Part shown: positions 40,294 to 49,185 of the stretch, in pieces
Position numbering within the stretch: the stretch's first letter is position 1
Layout: every line of letters starts with the position of its first letter
Origin: Bin87 sp965197635
GTDB lineage: Bacteria; Chloroflexota; Dehalococcoidia; Lucifugimonadales; UBA3495
Length of the DNA: 64,000 bases
Assembly: GCA_965197635.1 (NCBI GenBank)
Contig: OZ240218.1
Location: 1,426,001-1,490,000 of the forward strand
Direction: 5' to 3'
Translations under genes and position numbers: made by a program
Notes under the pieces: generated by a model
The model's database searches: none
Seen by the model: only the letters and a program-made list of their open reading frames with translations
Told to the model about the DNA's origin: nothing

Positions 40294-40713
40294 ATGAGCG
40301 AACAGAGCAGCAGTGCGGATATGGAACTGGTTCCGGGTCTGATTGGACGGCGCGAGGTGCTGGTGTGCGAACACAACGTGGCCCCGCACGTGGCCAAACT
40401 CAGCACGCCGTCGATGATCCGGGCGATGGAGCAAGCTTCGCAGCGGGCTGTTCTGGGCCGCCTTCCGGCCGAGCAATCCACGGTGGGATTTGAGGTCAAC
40501 ATACGCCATGTTGCCGGCGCGGACATCGGCGCTACTGTTGTCGCCGTCGCCGAACTGGAACGAGTCGACGGCCGGTGGCTCTACTTCAAAGTGGAGGCCC
40601 TTGATGGCGACCGCACTATCGGGGTGGGAACGCACCGGCGGGCCATCATCACACTACCGCCGGAGGCCACCAACCGGGGCGGCGGCAACGACAGCCATAC
40701 CCACGAACTGTGA
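40294..40713 (+). CDS. Hotdog-fold thioesterase (FlK-like)
   Basis: 139 aa from ATG 40294 with CAGGAG upstream. It reads VAPHVAKLSTPSMIRAMEQA SQRAV, then STVGFEVNIRHVAGADIG and RRAIITL, the pattern of FlK-type acyl-CoA thioesterases; the STPSMI helix and the conserved His in IRHVAG support this. It hydrolyses an unknown acyl-CoA. It diverges from argF with a 196-bp gap. Confidence 0.8.
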   Translation: MSEQSSSADMELVPGLIGRREVLVCEHNVAPHVAKLSTPSMIRAMEQASQRAVLGRLPAEQSTVGFEVNIRHVAGADIGATVVAVAELERVDGRWLYFKVEALDGDRTIGVGTHRRAIITLPPEATNRGGGNDSHTHEL

Positions 40714-40772
40714 GGCGTGCCGGTGGCGCGGGGGTTCGTTCCCGCGCCCGCGAAGGCACGCGGACCCAAAAG

Positions 40773-40809
40773 AAGAACCGGCGCTGACTAACCGCCAGCG
40801 CCGGTTCTT
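40773..40809. terminator. Perfect 14-bp hairpin between convergent genes
   Basis: AAGAACCGGCGCTG and CAGCGCCGGTTCTT pair around ACTAACCGC. A second stem, GGCGCGGG/CCCGCGCC, lies just before it. It separates the thioesterase (plus) from the NHL gene (minus) and probably ends both transcripts. Confidence 0.65.
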
Positions 40810-40850
40810 GCGTGAGAGGCTGGGCGCAACCTCTCGGTGTACCTGCGATT

Positions 40851-41900
40851 CTACAAGTTGAACTGCGGGTCCAGGTAGGAATCGTCCTTCTCGTAAACCT
40901 GAAGGCGCGATCGCAGGGTGTCGCATACCAGCAGCCGGTTGTTGGCCCGGTCGAAGGTAACGCCCATGGGCATCCGGAAGGTGCGCTGCTGCTGCTCCAA
41001 GTCGGGGACCCGGCGGCGAGCTTTCACCATGTCGGGGTTGGCGTTGAGAGACAGGTCGCCCCATTCCGAAACCTCGGTGGCGTCCCCTTCCAGGTAGGCC
41101 AGCGGCCGCGCGTCCGCATCGTAGATCACGACGCGCTCGTTCAGCCAGTCAGCCACGTACACGTCGCCTTCGTTGTCGATGTCAACGTCCAGCGGATGGT
41201 TCAGCTCGCCGGAGCGGCTGCCGCGGCTGCCAAAGGTGCGCAGATGGGTGCCGCCAGCGGTGTACTTCTGCACCCGGTGGTTGCCCCAGTCGGCGATGTA
41301 GAGATCGCCGGCATTGTCGATGCCGATGCCGGAGGGCATTTCCAGGTCCTCAGGACCGTCGCCCTTGGCGCCGAAACCGCCCAGGTACTCGCCGTCCTTG
41401 GTGAACTTCTGAACGCGGCTGCTCTTGGCCGAAACCACCCAGAGGTTGCCATCGGCATCGAAAGCCAGTCCGGCGGCGCCGCTGAGCTGGCCCTCGCCTT
41501 CGCCGGCCTCGCCCCACTCCTTCTGCACGTTCCCGTCGGCGTCGAACACGGCGATCATGTTCTTCCACTCGTCGGAAGCATACACATTACCGGCGGCATC
41601 AATAGCGATTCCGGTAATCCACTCAAACAGACCCCTGGAACTGGCCTGGTAGGCGATGCCTTCGCGGCCGAATTCTCCCAGGAACTCCTCGCCGCCTTTG
41701 CCGTCGGTGTTGCCGATGGTGCACTTGGTGATGCGGGCGCTGGGGTTCTGCTCGCCGCCACGGTTGGCGACGTACATCGTCCCGTCATCGAGGGTAGCCA
41801 CGCCGACAGGCTGGCTGAAGCCCATGCCCACCTGCCCCTGGCGGCCGACGTTCTTGACGTACAGCCATGCCCGACCGCTTGCTACGGTATTCTGAGGCAT
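40851..41900 (-). CDS. NHL-repeat beta-propeller protein
   Basis: 349 aa from ATG 41900 (GGAGG seven bases upstream). About six NHL blades: FSQPVGVATLDDGTMYVANR, ITGIAIDAAGNVYASDEWKN, AAGLAFDADGNLWVVSAKSS, PSGIGIDNAGDLYIADWGNH, LDVDIDNEGDVYVADWLNE and PMGVTFDRANNRLLVCDTLR. There is no signal peptide, unlike most bacterial NHL proteins. It is the third gene of a DUF1800-DUF1501-NHL operon. Confidence 0.88.
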   Translation of the reverse strand: MPQNTVASGRAWLYVKNVGRQGQVGMGFSQPVGVATLDDGTMYVANRGGEQNPSARITKCTIGNTDGKGGEEFLGEFGREGIAYQASSRGLFEWITGIAIDAAGNVYASDEWKNMIAVFDADGNVQKEWGEAGEGEGQLSGAAGLAFDADGNLWVVSAKSSRVQKFTKDGEYLGGFGAKGDGPEDLEMPSGIGIDNAGDLYIADWGNHRVQKYTAGGTHLRTFGSRGSRSGELNHPLDVDIDNEGDVYVADWLNERVVIYDADARPLAYLEGDATEVSEWGDLSLNANPDMVKARRRVPDLEQQQRTFRMPMGVTFDRANNRLLVCDTLRSRLQVYEKDDSYLDPQFNL

Positions 41901-41985
41901 AGTTATTCCTCCACTTGCTCTGCGTTGGTCGGGCGGCGACGCCGCGGTGACGCTGCGCCGCCGCCGTGATTGCTGGGTTGTGGGC

Positions 41986-43119
41986 TTACTTCTTGATGAA
42001 GTCCATCTTGGGGAAGTTGCCGTTGACGATGGGGTTGGCGTCCATGCCGAGCCAGTCCTCAACGATGCTGGTGTACGCGCCGCGGAAGTCGTAGTTGGGA
42101 ACCAGGTCGCCCTGTTCCAAGTCCTCGTTCTTGCGGGACGGGTACTCGCCGTAGAAGCCGCCCTTGACGGGATCGCCGATGACGAAAGCGGCGCCGGCTG
42201 CGCCGTGGTCGGTGCCGGAACCGTTATCGCGGACGCGGCGGCCGAACTCGGTGAACAGGTACATGACGATGTTCTCGCCGGTATTGTGCTCCTTCATGTC
42301 CTGGAAGAAAGCGCTGACGCCCTCGGAGATTTCCTTCCACAGCATCGGGTGGGCCGCGGCCTCACCGGCGTGAGTGTCGAAGCTGCCGTGCTGGGTGTAG
42401 AAAATCTTGGTGCCCAGGTCGGCCATGTAAACCTGGGCGATGTCGCGCAGGTGCATGGCGATGGGGCTGTTGGGATATTCCACGTTGCTGGAGTACTGCT
42501 CTGGCGCAACCTTCACGATGTCGGCGCCGACCATAGCGTCGGTGCCGGTGGAGCGCAGGTAGTCGTTGACGAAGCTGCCGCCCACGGTGGGGGAATACAT
42601 CTTGGAGAACAGGTCCAGAGCCTTGGAGCGCTGGTCAACGTCGCTGATGCCGGTGAGCAGGCCGTAGGTGCTCAAGTCGGCGATTGCGGCGACGGGCACG
42701 CCGGGGACGGCCAGTGCGCGGGGCAGGCCGTGGCCGAAGTTGATGGCCGTCAGCACGTTCTCTTTGTCGGGATCCATCTCGCGGGCGACGCGGCCGGCCC
42801 AGCCCTCGGTGCCAACCTTGTCCGGCTCACAGGTGTGCCAGATGTCCATGCTGCGGAAGTGCGAGCGGGGGCTGTCGGCGTAACCGATGCCGTGAATGAC
42901 GGCAAGCCTGCCCGCGTCGAAGATCTCCTTCATGGGGCCCATGGTGGGGGTGAAGCCCAACTCGTCGGTGACGGGGATGATGTCTTCCCGATTGTAGTGG
43001 ATGCTCGGCCGGTTGTCGTAGTACAACGGGTCGTTGTAGGGGATCACCGTGTTGAAATAGTCGTTGCCGCCGGTGAGCTGCAGGACCACGATGACCGGAT
43101 CTTTCTTGGTGGAGGTCAT
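41986..43119 (-). CDS. DUF1501 domain protein
   Basis: 377 aa from ATG 43119 with AAGGAG upstream. Sulfatase/alkaline-phosphatase-like blocks: VIVVLQLTGGNDYFNTVIPY, IHGIGYADSPRSHFRSMDIW, HGSFDTHAGEAAAH and GTDHGAAGAAFVIGDPVKGG. DUF1501 proteins usually carry a Tat signal; this one starts directly with the core. It follows DUF1800 by 100 bp, the standard pairing. The reaction is unknown. Confidence 0.92.
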   Translation of the reverse strand: MTSTKKDPVIVVLQLTGGNDYFNTVIPYNDPLYYDNRPSIHYNREDIIPVTDELGFTPTMGPMKEIFDAGRLAVIHGIGYADSPRSHFRSMDIWHTCEPDKVGTEGWAGRVAREMDPDKENVLTAINFGHGLPRALAVPGVPVAAIADLSTYGLLTGISDVDQRSKALDLFSKMYSPTVGGSFVNDYLRSTGTDAMVGADIVKVAPEQYSSNVEYPNSPIAMHLRDIAQVYMADLGTKIFYTQHGSFDTHAGEAAAHPMLWKEISEGVSAFFQDMKEHNTGENIVMYLFTEFGRRVRDNGSGTDHGAAGAAFVIGDPVKGGFYGEYPSRKNEDLEQGDLVPNYDFRGAYTSIVEDWLGMDANPIVNGNFPKMDFIKK

Positions 43120-43219
43120 TGCGTTGCTCCTTGAAGAAGTTTCGTGAAAACGGTGGTTCAACCAGTGCGGGTTCGGGGACGGGTCCGCCATCGGCCGGCC
43201 CGTCCCTCATTGTCCCGAA

Positions 43220-44620
43220 TTAGCCGAACTGGTACTCGGTGGTGGCGCTGATCAGAGCCATGGTCTCACCGATGCGCGTGGCGGCGGTCAAGCGGTCGCC
43301 CCAGTTGACGTCGCCGCCGGCCCGGAGGTGCTCAGCCAGCTGGCCGCGAGTCTCTTCGCTCAGCTCGACGAAGCCCATGTACTCGGTGCAGGCGTCCAGC
43401 ATATGGTCAGCGGTCTCGACACCCTCGTCTCGCATCCGGTCAATGATGTCGCGCATTCCGGGCAGGTCGGGATCGGATACCCGGTCGGCCACGAAGTTGA
43501 TGCGAGCCAGGAGCGCGCCGGAGTTAATCCACTCCAAGCCGGTGTGCCAGCCTTCCACCGAGGGCGGGTCCAGGATGGACTGGCCCATGTAGGTGGGTTC
43601 CTTGCCGATATTGAGAACGCCGGGGTCAGGGTTCTCAAAGAGGCCCACCATGCGGAGGGTGCCAGCGACGACTTCGGCGGGACTCTTAATCTTCTGGAAC
43701 CGGGCGTCCTTGAACCACTGGGAGTTGAGCATGTGGCGCAGGACGGTCTTCATGTCAAAGCCGGAGTCCTCAAACACTTGGACCATCTCGTCCAGGGCAT
43801 TCTCGTCACGGGCCGGTTCGATGGTCCAGGCGGGGACCTGCGGCTCGTCGGCGACGAAGAAGTTGTAGAGGTGGCGGCAGATGAAGCGGGAAGTTGCCGG
43901 CTCTTCGAGGATGATGTCGATGATATCCTCGCCGTCGAAGTTGCCGGTGCGGCCCAGGAAGGTCTTTTCGCTGAAGTCGTGGTCCGCTTCGTTGTAGGAG
44001 AACTTCCAAGGATAGCGCCCGTAGGGAGCCCGGGGCAGCTTGGCCTGGATGGTCCAGCCGGTGAAGGCGCGCGAACACTCGCGGACGTCAACCTCGGTGT
44101 AGTTGGCAACGCCCATGGAGAAGAGTTCCAGCAGCTCGCGGCCCCAGTTCTCGTTCACGGCGTCGCGGTGGTTTTCGTTGTTGTCCAGCCAGAAGATCAT
44201 GGCCGGGTTCTTGGACAGCTCGATGAGAATGTCCCGATAGTTGCCCATTCCGTGTTCCCGGAGCATATCGATCTGCTCGAGCAACTGGTCGCAGTTGTCG
44301 ACCTTGGAGTTGCCGGTGGCGAAAACGTGGTGCCAGAAGAGGGTCATCTTCTCTTCCAGGGGCCGGTCACTGGATACCATGTTGTACATCCAGTTGGCCT
44401 GACCGGAGAAGGGAACGCCGCCGGGGAGCAGGAAGCTGGGGTGGTACCGCAGCAACAGCGCCATCTTGCCGCCCTCGCGGTCCGTGGGCGGATCGATCAG
44501 TTCTTCCACAGTGGCTTCATAACCCTGAGCAACACAACGCTCCAACTCTGCACGGTTGGCGCCAAAACCGGCGCGCCGCATCAAGTGGGCCATCAATGCC
44601 AGGTCATCCTTATATGACAT
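43220..44620 (-). CDS. DUF1800 domain protein
   Basis: 466 aa. The helical DUF1800 pattern is clear: HLMRRAGFGANRAELERCV at the N-terminus, KMTLFWHHVFATGNSKV, NENWGRELLELFSMGV and EVDVRECSRAFTGWTIQ, then FICRHLYNFFVADEPQ and EGWHTGLEWINSGALLAR. Start ATG 44620 has GGAGG upstream. No signal peptide. It is the first gene of the operon with DUF1501 and NHL; the function of this pair is not known. Confidence 0.93.
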   Translation of the reverse strand: MSYKDDLALMAHLMRRAGFGANRAELERCVAQGYEATVEELIDPPTDREGGKMALLLRYHPSFLLPGGVPFSGQANWMYNMVSSDRPLEEKMTLFWHHVFATGNSKVDNCDQLLEQIDMLREHGMGNYRDILIELSKNPAMIFWLDNNENHRDAVNENWGRELLELFSMGVANYTEVDVRECSRAFTGWTIQAKLPRAPYGRYPWKFSYNEADHDFSEKTFLGRTGNFDGEDIIDIILEEPATSRFICRHLYNFFVADEPQVPAWTIEPARDENALDEMVQVFEDSGFDMKTVLRHMLNSQWFKDARFQKIKSPAEVVAGTLRMVGLFENPDPGVLNIGKEPTYMGQSILDPPSVEGWHTGLEWINSGALLARINFVADRVSDPDLPGMRDIIDRMRDEGVETADHMLDACTEYMGFVELSEETRGQLAEHLRAGGDVNWGDRLTAATRIGETMALISATTEYQFG

Positions 44621-44731
44621 CCTGTGCCTCCTTACTGCTGTTTGATGCCGTTTACGCCGGGGATGGCAAAAATGCCTCCGGCTGACCGACGAATTGCGGT
44701 TATTTTAATTTGGTCTCCGCACTGTGTCAAC

Positions 44732-46096
44732 CTAATTGCCGTCTGACTCTAAATTGATAATCGTTTTATTGTGGTAATCAACCAAGCCTGGCGAACCACC
44801 GGGGAGAGGCGGAGCAGCAGCGTCAACGGTTGGATTCGATGCAGTCGCGGCCGGCTCGCAAACGTCCAGACCCAGTTCGTCCAGGTCATTTTGATCCACG
44901 TCTTGCATGCTGGCGGTATCTCCCCGGTCAGTTGGTTGGTATCCAGGTGCAGTTGCTCGAGTTTGGTCAGGTTGCCGAGTTCGGACGGTATCGTTCCGCT
45001 CAGCTGGTTGTTATCCAGGTGCAGTTCCTCCAAATTCGCCAGATCGCCCAACTCACGCGGTATCGGGCCGGTCAGATTGTTGCCATGGAGCAGCAGACCC
45101 CTCATGTTGGAAAGATTACCCAACTCGGGCGGTATTTCCTCGCTGAAACTGTTGTCGCTGAGCCATAGCGCGCCGAGATTGGCACGGCCGCCCAGTGCAG
45201 CCGGAATTGTTCCGGTCAGTTTGTTGTCGTCCCGGTCAAGGGTTGTGAGGCTGGTGAGGCCAATTATCGCGTCTGGTATCTCGCCGGTAAGTTCGTTGTG
45301 CCACAACTCGAGATCGGTGAGGTTGCTGAGGCGACCCAGCTGGGGCGGTATCTCCCCACTCAATTTGTTGTGATCGAGGACAGCACGGTCAGATTGCTAA
45401 TGTTGCCCAGTTCGACGGGTATCTCCCGGTGAGGCGGTTTCCGTCAAGGTCCAAAGTGTCCAGGTTGCCCAGCTCAGGCGGCAACTGGCCGCTCAGGCCA
45501 TTGTTGCCCAGGTAAAGAACCACCACGCAGCCGTCGCCGTCGGTGGATACGCCGAACCAGTTGCCTATGGGAGCCGTCTCGGTGAGCCAGTTGACGCGGT
45601 TCCTCCAATAGGCGCCGTCGGTGGCGTTGTACAACGCCACCAGCGCGTCCCGGTCACCGGCGCAGGCCGCCCGGTCAACGTCAGCAGGTCGGACCATGGA
45701 GACCATTGGGGTTCTTCGTAGCGCTGGCCGCTGCTCCCGACGATAAACCAGTAATTGGCGGCCGGAGTCAAGCGGGTAACGGTGTGAGGAGTCTGGCCAT
45801 CATTGGCCACGACGACGGAAGCAAAAGCTTCACGCCAATCCCGGCCGGCAGCCGTTGCTGCCTCATAGTCTTCAGCGGCCACCCAGCCGATGCGGTAAAA
45901 GTTTGCTTGGTCATTGGCCTGCCAGGTAACAATCGCCTCTCCTGAGTTATCTCTCGCGACTGCGTCGGGTTTGGCCATGGCTGTGGGATCGCTATGAGCC
46001 GCCGCCGGCGCGACGCTACCGCCGGCGATGGCCAACAGTACGACCAGACAGTACGACCAGACAGAGCGTCAAGACAGGCATGAAAGTTTTCATCAT
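44732..46096 (-). pseudogene. Secreted Fn3-like plus leucine-rich-repeat protein, multiply frameshifted
   Basis: The start at 46096 (GGAGGG upstream) begins a signal peptide MMKTFMPVLTLCLVV that is broken by a 13-bp tandem duplication (46036-46048 and 46049-46061); without it the leader continues LLAIAGGSVAPAAAHS. An Fn3-like region (EAIVTWQANDQANFYRIGWV) leads to an LRR N-cap (LVALYNATDGAYWRNRVNWL) and about eight plant-type LRRs (LTGxIPxELGxLxNL). Further single-base shifts occur near 45650, 45425, 45375 and 44925; the last frame ends DYHNKTIINLESDGN. It was an exported binding protein, now probably dead. Confidence 0.75.
46036..46061. repeat. 13-bp tandem duplication in the LRR gene leader
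   Basis: CAGTACGACCAGA occurs twice in tandem. The 13-base increase shifts the frame within the signal peptide; one copy would restore it. Confidence 0.85.
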
Positions 46097-46396
46097 CCCA
46101 TTCCCTCCACCAGTTCAACCCCGGCGTCATCAGCTTAGATATTAGCCGCAAAGCGCGCCCTTTCGTGTTGGCGGCGGGATGCGGGCCGGCCGCCAATACC
46201 AAAGCAAAATCGGGGGAGCGTCGTCTGTCTCGCGAGACGCCAACGTTCCCAAAGACCTATTATCAGGTCGGTGGTAGGAGCAACTGTGCTCGCGGTATTA
46301 TCAAATTACTGTCAATCCACGGCGAGGCTACATGAACCTTGCGGCATTTGCAAAAACGCCGCGGACTGGTTCTGCGCCGGCCCGCCCTGTCGCGAG
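46097..46396. other. Intergenic region between LRR pseudogene and duplicated promoter
   Basis: 300 bases. The only structures seen are a short GTCTCGCGAGAC palindrome near 46228 and AT-rich patches; no gene is supported. Confidence 0.4.
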
Positions 46397-46548
46397 AGTG
46401 TGACGCTTTATCCTTCCGCGGCCGCGCCGTATAATCGCCGCAGAACCCAGGCCAAGCAACTTCCATCCATCAAGTGTGACGCTTTATCCTTCCGCCGCCG
46501 CGCCGTATAATCGCCGCAGAACCCAGGCCAAGCAACTTCCATCCATCA
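46397..46548 (+). promoter_or_regulatory. 76-bp tandem duplication carrying two TATAAT promoters
   Basis: 46397-46472 and 46473-46548 are identical except for one base. Each carries a perfect -10 TATAAT (46430-46435 and 46506-46511) with a weak TTTATC 17 bases upstream as -35, in a GC-rich spacer. The second copy ends just before AAAGGAGA, the ribosome site of the cupin gene, so the gene probably has two tandem promoters. Confidence 0.7.
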
Positions 46549-46563
46549 AAGGAGAAACGCCCA

Positions 46564-47268
46564 ATGGAACCCATCATCCACAACATCAAGGACTACCCGG
46601 CCGGCGCGCCGGCACGGCTCATCAGCGCCGACGACAACCCGCCGTTGGTCACGCTGGCCTATTCGGTCATTGAACCGGGCGGCACCAGCGCGCACCACAT
46701 CCACGAGTGGGAGCACGAGGTCTATATCATCGAGGGCAGCGGCACCCTGGTGGCCGACGGCAAGGATTATCCAGTCAAGGCCGGCGACGCCATGTTCATT
46801 CCTCCAATGGTGGATCACGTGACCCGCAACGGTGGCGACAGCGATATCCGACGCATCGAGATCAACCCCATCTCGGCGGCCAGCGGCAACGCCCGCCCCG
46901 GCGGATCCGAGCCTAGCGCCGGCACTCCCCCGGTCATCCGCAACCACGCGGACCTGAACGCCGAGACGGGCCACACCATGCTGGGCGGGCGCGACGGTTG
47001 CCCCAACTACCTGATGCTCTACAACGGGGCCATGCAACCCGGCGCGGTGAGCCACCCCGAAACCGGCGGCCATAACCACGAATGGGAGCACACGGTCTTC
47101 GTCCTGGAAGGCGCCGGCACGCTGGTGGTGTCCGGCACAGAGTACACCGTAACCGCCGGCGACGCGGTGCTGGTGCCCCCCGGGGAGCATCACCAGTGGA
47201 AGAACGAAACCGACGCGCCGATGCTCCGCGTGACCTTCAACGACATCAAGTCGGAAGGACACGGCTAG
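46564..47268 (+). CDS. Double-cupin domain protein
   Basis: 234 aa bicupin. Cupin 1: EPGGTSAHHIHEWEHEVYII, EGSGTLVADGK, PVKAGDAMFIPP; cupin 2: NHEWEHTVFVLEGAGTLVVS, GDAVLVPPGEHHQWKN. Both keep the His-x-His/Glu metal-binding set of the small beta-barrel. Such proteins may bind sugars or act as dioxygenases or isomerases; the substrate is unknown. The start ATG 46564 has AAAGGAGA upstream and a duplicated promoter. Confidence 0.9.
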   Translation: MEPIIHNIKDYPAGAPARLISADDNPPLVTLAYSVIEPGGTSAHHIHEWEHEVYIIEGSGTLVADGKDYPVKAGDAMFIPPMVDHVTRNGGDSDIRRIEINPISAASGNARPGGSEPSAGTPPVIRNHADLNAETGHTMLGGRDGCPNYLMLYNGAMQPGAVSHPETGGHNHEWEHTVFVLEGAGTLVVSGTEYTVTAGDAVLVPPGEHHQWKNETDAPMLRVTFNDIKSEGHG

Positions 47269-47316
47269 CGGAGTTGTCATCGTAAGGGGGTGGTCGCCAC
47301 TCAAGGGGAAACGCTT

Positions 47317-47859
47317 ATGGACGTTGCAACTGTTGCCGCCGTCGTCGGTGTCGGGATTGCCGCCATTGGCATCGGAGTCACCATCATCGTGCTGCTGGTC
47401 CGGGGCAGCTATGCGTTGGGCAGGAACACCGCCCAAGTTGAAAACCTGGATACGGCAGTCGAAGTGGTACGGAACGAAGTTAAGGAGGCGCGGGCCGAGG
47501 CCCGTCAGGACAACCAGCAGCTGCGGGAAGAAATCCGGGAGGCGCGGGCCGAGGCCCGTCAGGACAACCAGCAGCTGCGGGAAGAAATCAAGCAAGACAT
47601 CCAGCAGCTGCGGGCCGAAACCCGGCAGGACAACCAGCAACTGCGGGAAGAAATCAGGGAAGCGCGCGCCGAAGCCCGGCAGGACAACCAACAACTGCGG
47701 GCGGATATGGTCGCCGGGTTTGAGAAACTGGCGGAAGCCGTCGACGCTTTGCGGGTCGAAGTCCAGCAGAGTAATCAAATGCTGGCCGCGTTGGCGAACC
47801 ACACCCACGATGCCGACGGGCGAACCGTGTTCACTGTGCCTGCGCCCGCCCGCGGGTAG
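47317..47859 (+). CDS. Membrane-anchored coiled-coil protein with 17-18-residue repeats
   Basis: 180 aa from ATG 47317 (AAGGGG upstream). An N-terminal membrane segment (AAVVGVGIAAIGIGVTIIVL) is followed by four imperfect EARAEARQDNQQLREEIR-type repeats forming a coiled coil, then a short tail. The repeats are conserved at the DNA level (for example around 47488 and 47542), implying recent expansion. Its layout matches the protein at 38483. No function is assigned. Confidence 0.65.
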   Translation: MDVATVAAVVGVGIAAIGIGVTIIVLLVRGSYALGRNTAQVENLDTAVEVVRNEVKEARAEARQDNQQLREEIREARAEARQDNQQLREEIKQDIQQLRAETRQDNQQLREEIREARAEARQDNQQLRADMVAGFEKLAEAVDALRVEVQQSNQMLAALANHTHDADGRTVFTVPAPARG

Positions 47860-47871
47860 GAAGCAAATTCC

Positions 47872-49185
47872 ATGCCAAACCGCATCCCTATAGCTGCTGT
47901 CCGCGCCCGCGAAGTGCTGGACTCCCGTGGCAACCCCACCGTGGAGGTGGACGTGCGGCTGGATGGCGGCGCTCTCGGGCGTGCCATCGTGCCATCGGGA
48001 GCATCAACGGGGCGTCATGAGGCCGTAGAACTGCGGGACGGCGACCCGATGCGCTATGAAGGCAAGGGCGTCTTGCGGGCGGTGGCGTCGGTCAACGATG
48101 TCATCGGACCCGCCATCGTTGGCCTGGCCAACGCCGCTGACCAGTCCGCCCTGGACGCCCGCCTGCGGGATCTGGACGGGACTGCCAACAAAGCGAACCT
48201 GGGAGCCAACGCCATCCTCGGCGTGTCTCTGGCCGCCGCTCACGCCTCCGCAGCTGCGCTCGAGCAGCCGCTGTATCGTTACCTCGGTGGGCCGGACGCG
48301 GTTACCCTGCCAATGCCGATGGTCAACATAATCAGCGGCGGCCGGCACGCGGCTGGCGGGCTGGATATGCAGGACTTCCTGGCCATCCCCGTCGGCGCGG
48401 ACACCTACCGGGAGGCGTTGCAGATGGTGGTTGCGGTGTACCGGGCGGTGGGGCGCGTCCTGTCGCAAAGCGGCCCCTACGCCTATGGCGTAGCCGACGA
48501 GGGCGGATATGGTCCACCGCTGCCCTGCCACGAGGATGCCTTGGGGTTGCTCTACGATGCGACCCGGCTGGCGGGCTACCGCTGCGCCCGGGACGGGGAC
48601 ATCGCCATCGGCATCGACGTGGCCGCCACCGAGTTTGCCGCGGGCGATGGGCATTACGCGCTGCGAGCCGAACGTCGTGCGTTCACCTCCGTTGAACTGA
48701 CTGACCTGTTGGCCCACTGGAGCATGACCTACCCCATCATATCCATTGAGGACGGTCTTTCTGAAGATGATTGGGACGGCTGGGAATACCTGACGGGTAA
48801 GCTGGGAGGATCAACCCAACTCATCGGCGATGACCTGTTCACCACCAACCCTCAACGACTGACCCGGGGCGCCGACCTGGGCATCGCCAACGGGGTGCTG
48901 GTGAAACCCAACCAGATTGGCACGCTAACCGAGACGCTGGAAACCGTGCGGCTGGCGCAGGAGCGGGGCTACTTGCCGGTTATCTCCGCCCGATCCGGCG
49001 AAACCGAGGACACCACCATCGCCGACCTTGCGGTAGCCACCGGCGCCGGCCAAATCAAGATCGGCTCTATCACTCGCTCCGAGCGTCTGGCCAAGTACAA
49101 CCGGCTCCTCCGCATTGAAGAGGAGTTGGGAGAGCGGGCCCAGTTCGCCGGCCGGGATGTGTTCGCTCGGTTCCTGAGCCGATGA
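47872..49185 (+). CDS. eno: Enolase, with unusual active-site substitutions
   Basis: 437 aa. Metal ligands (IGIDVAATEF, IISIEDGLSEDDW, LIGDDLFTTNP), the catalytic Lys blocks VLVKPNQIGTLTET and GQIKIGSITRSER and the Glu in ADEGG are present. Two blocks differ from typical enolases: the QEF motif reads MQDFLAIPVGA, and SHRSGE reads VISARSGETEDTT, losing a His that contacts substrate. It should interconvert 2-phosphoglycerate and PEP in glycolysis, unless it has shifted specificity. It overlaps rsmG by 4 bp. Confidence 0.9.
   Translation: MPNRIPIAAVRAREVLDSRGNPTVEVDVRLDGGALGRAIVPSGASTGRHEAVELRDGDPMRYEGKGVLRAVASVNDVIGPAIVGLANAADQSALDARLRDLDGTANKANLGANAILGVSLAAAHASAAALEQPLYRYLGGPDAVTLPMPMVNIISGGRHAAGGLDMQDFLAIPVGADTYREALQMVVAVYRAVGRVLSQSGPYAYGVADEGGYGPPLPCHEDALGLLYDATRLAGYRCARDGDIAIGIDVAATEFAAGDGHYALRAERRAFTSVELTDLLAHWSMTYPIISIEDGLSEDDWDGWEYLTGKLGGSTQLIGDDLFTTNPQRLTRGADLGIANGVLVKPNQIGTLTETLETVRLAQERGYLPVISARSGETEDTTIADLAVATGAGQIKIGSITRSERLAKYNRLLRIEEELGERAQFAGRDVFARFLSR

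Noticed and set aside
43328..44617. 429-aa plus-strand open frame
   Set aside because: Antisense to the DUF1800 gene.
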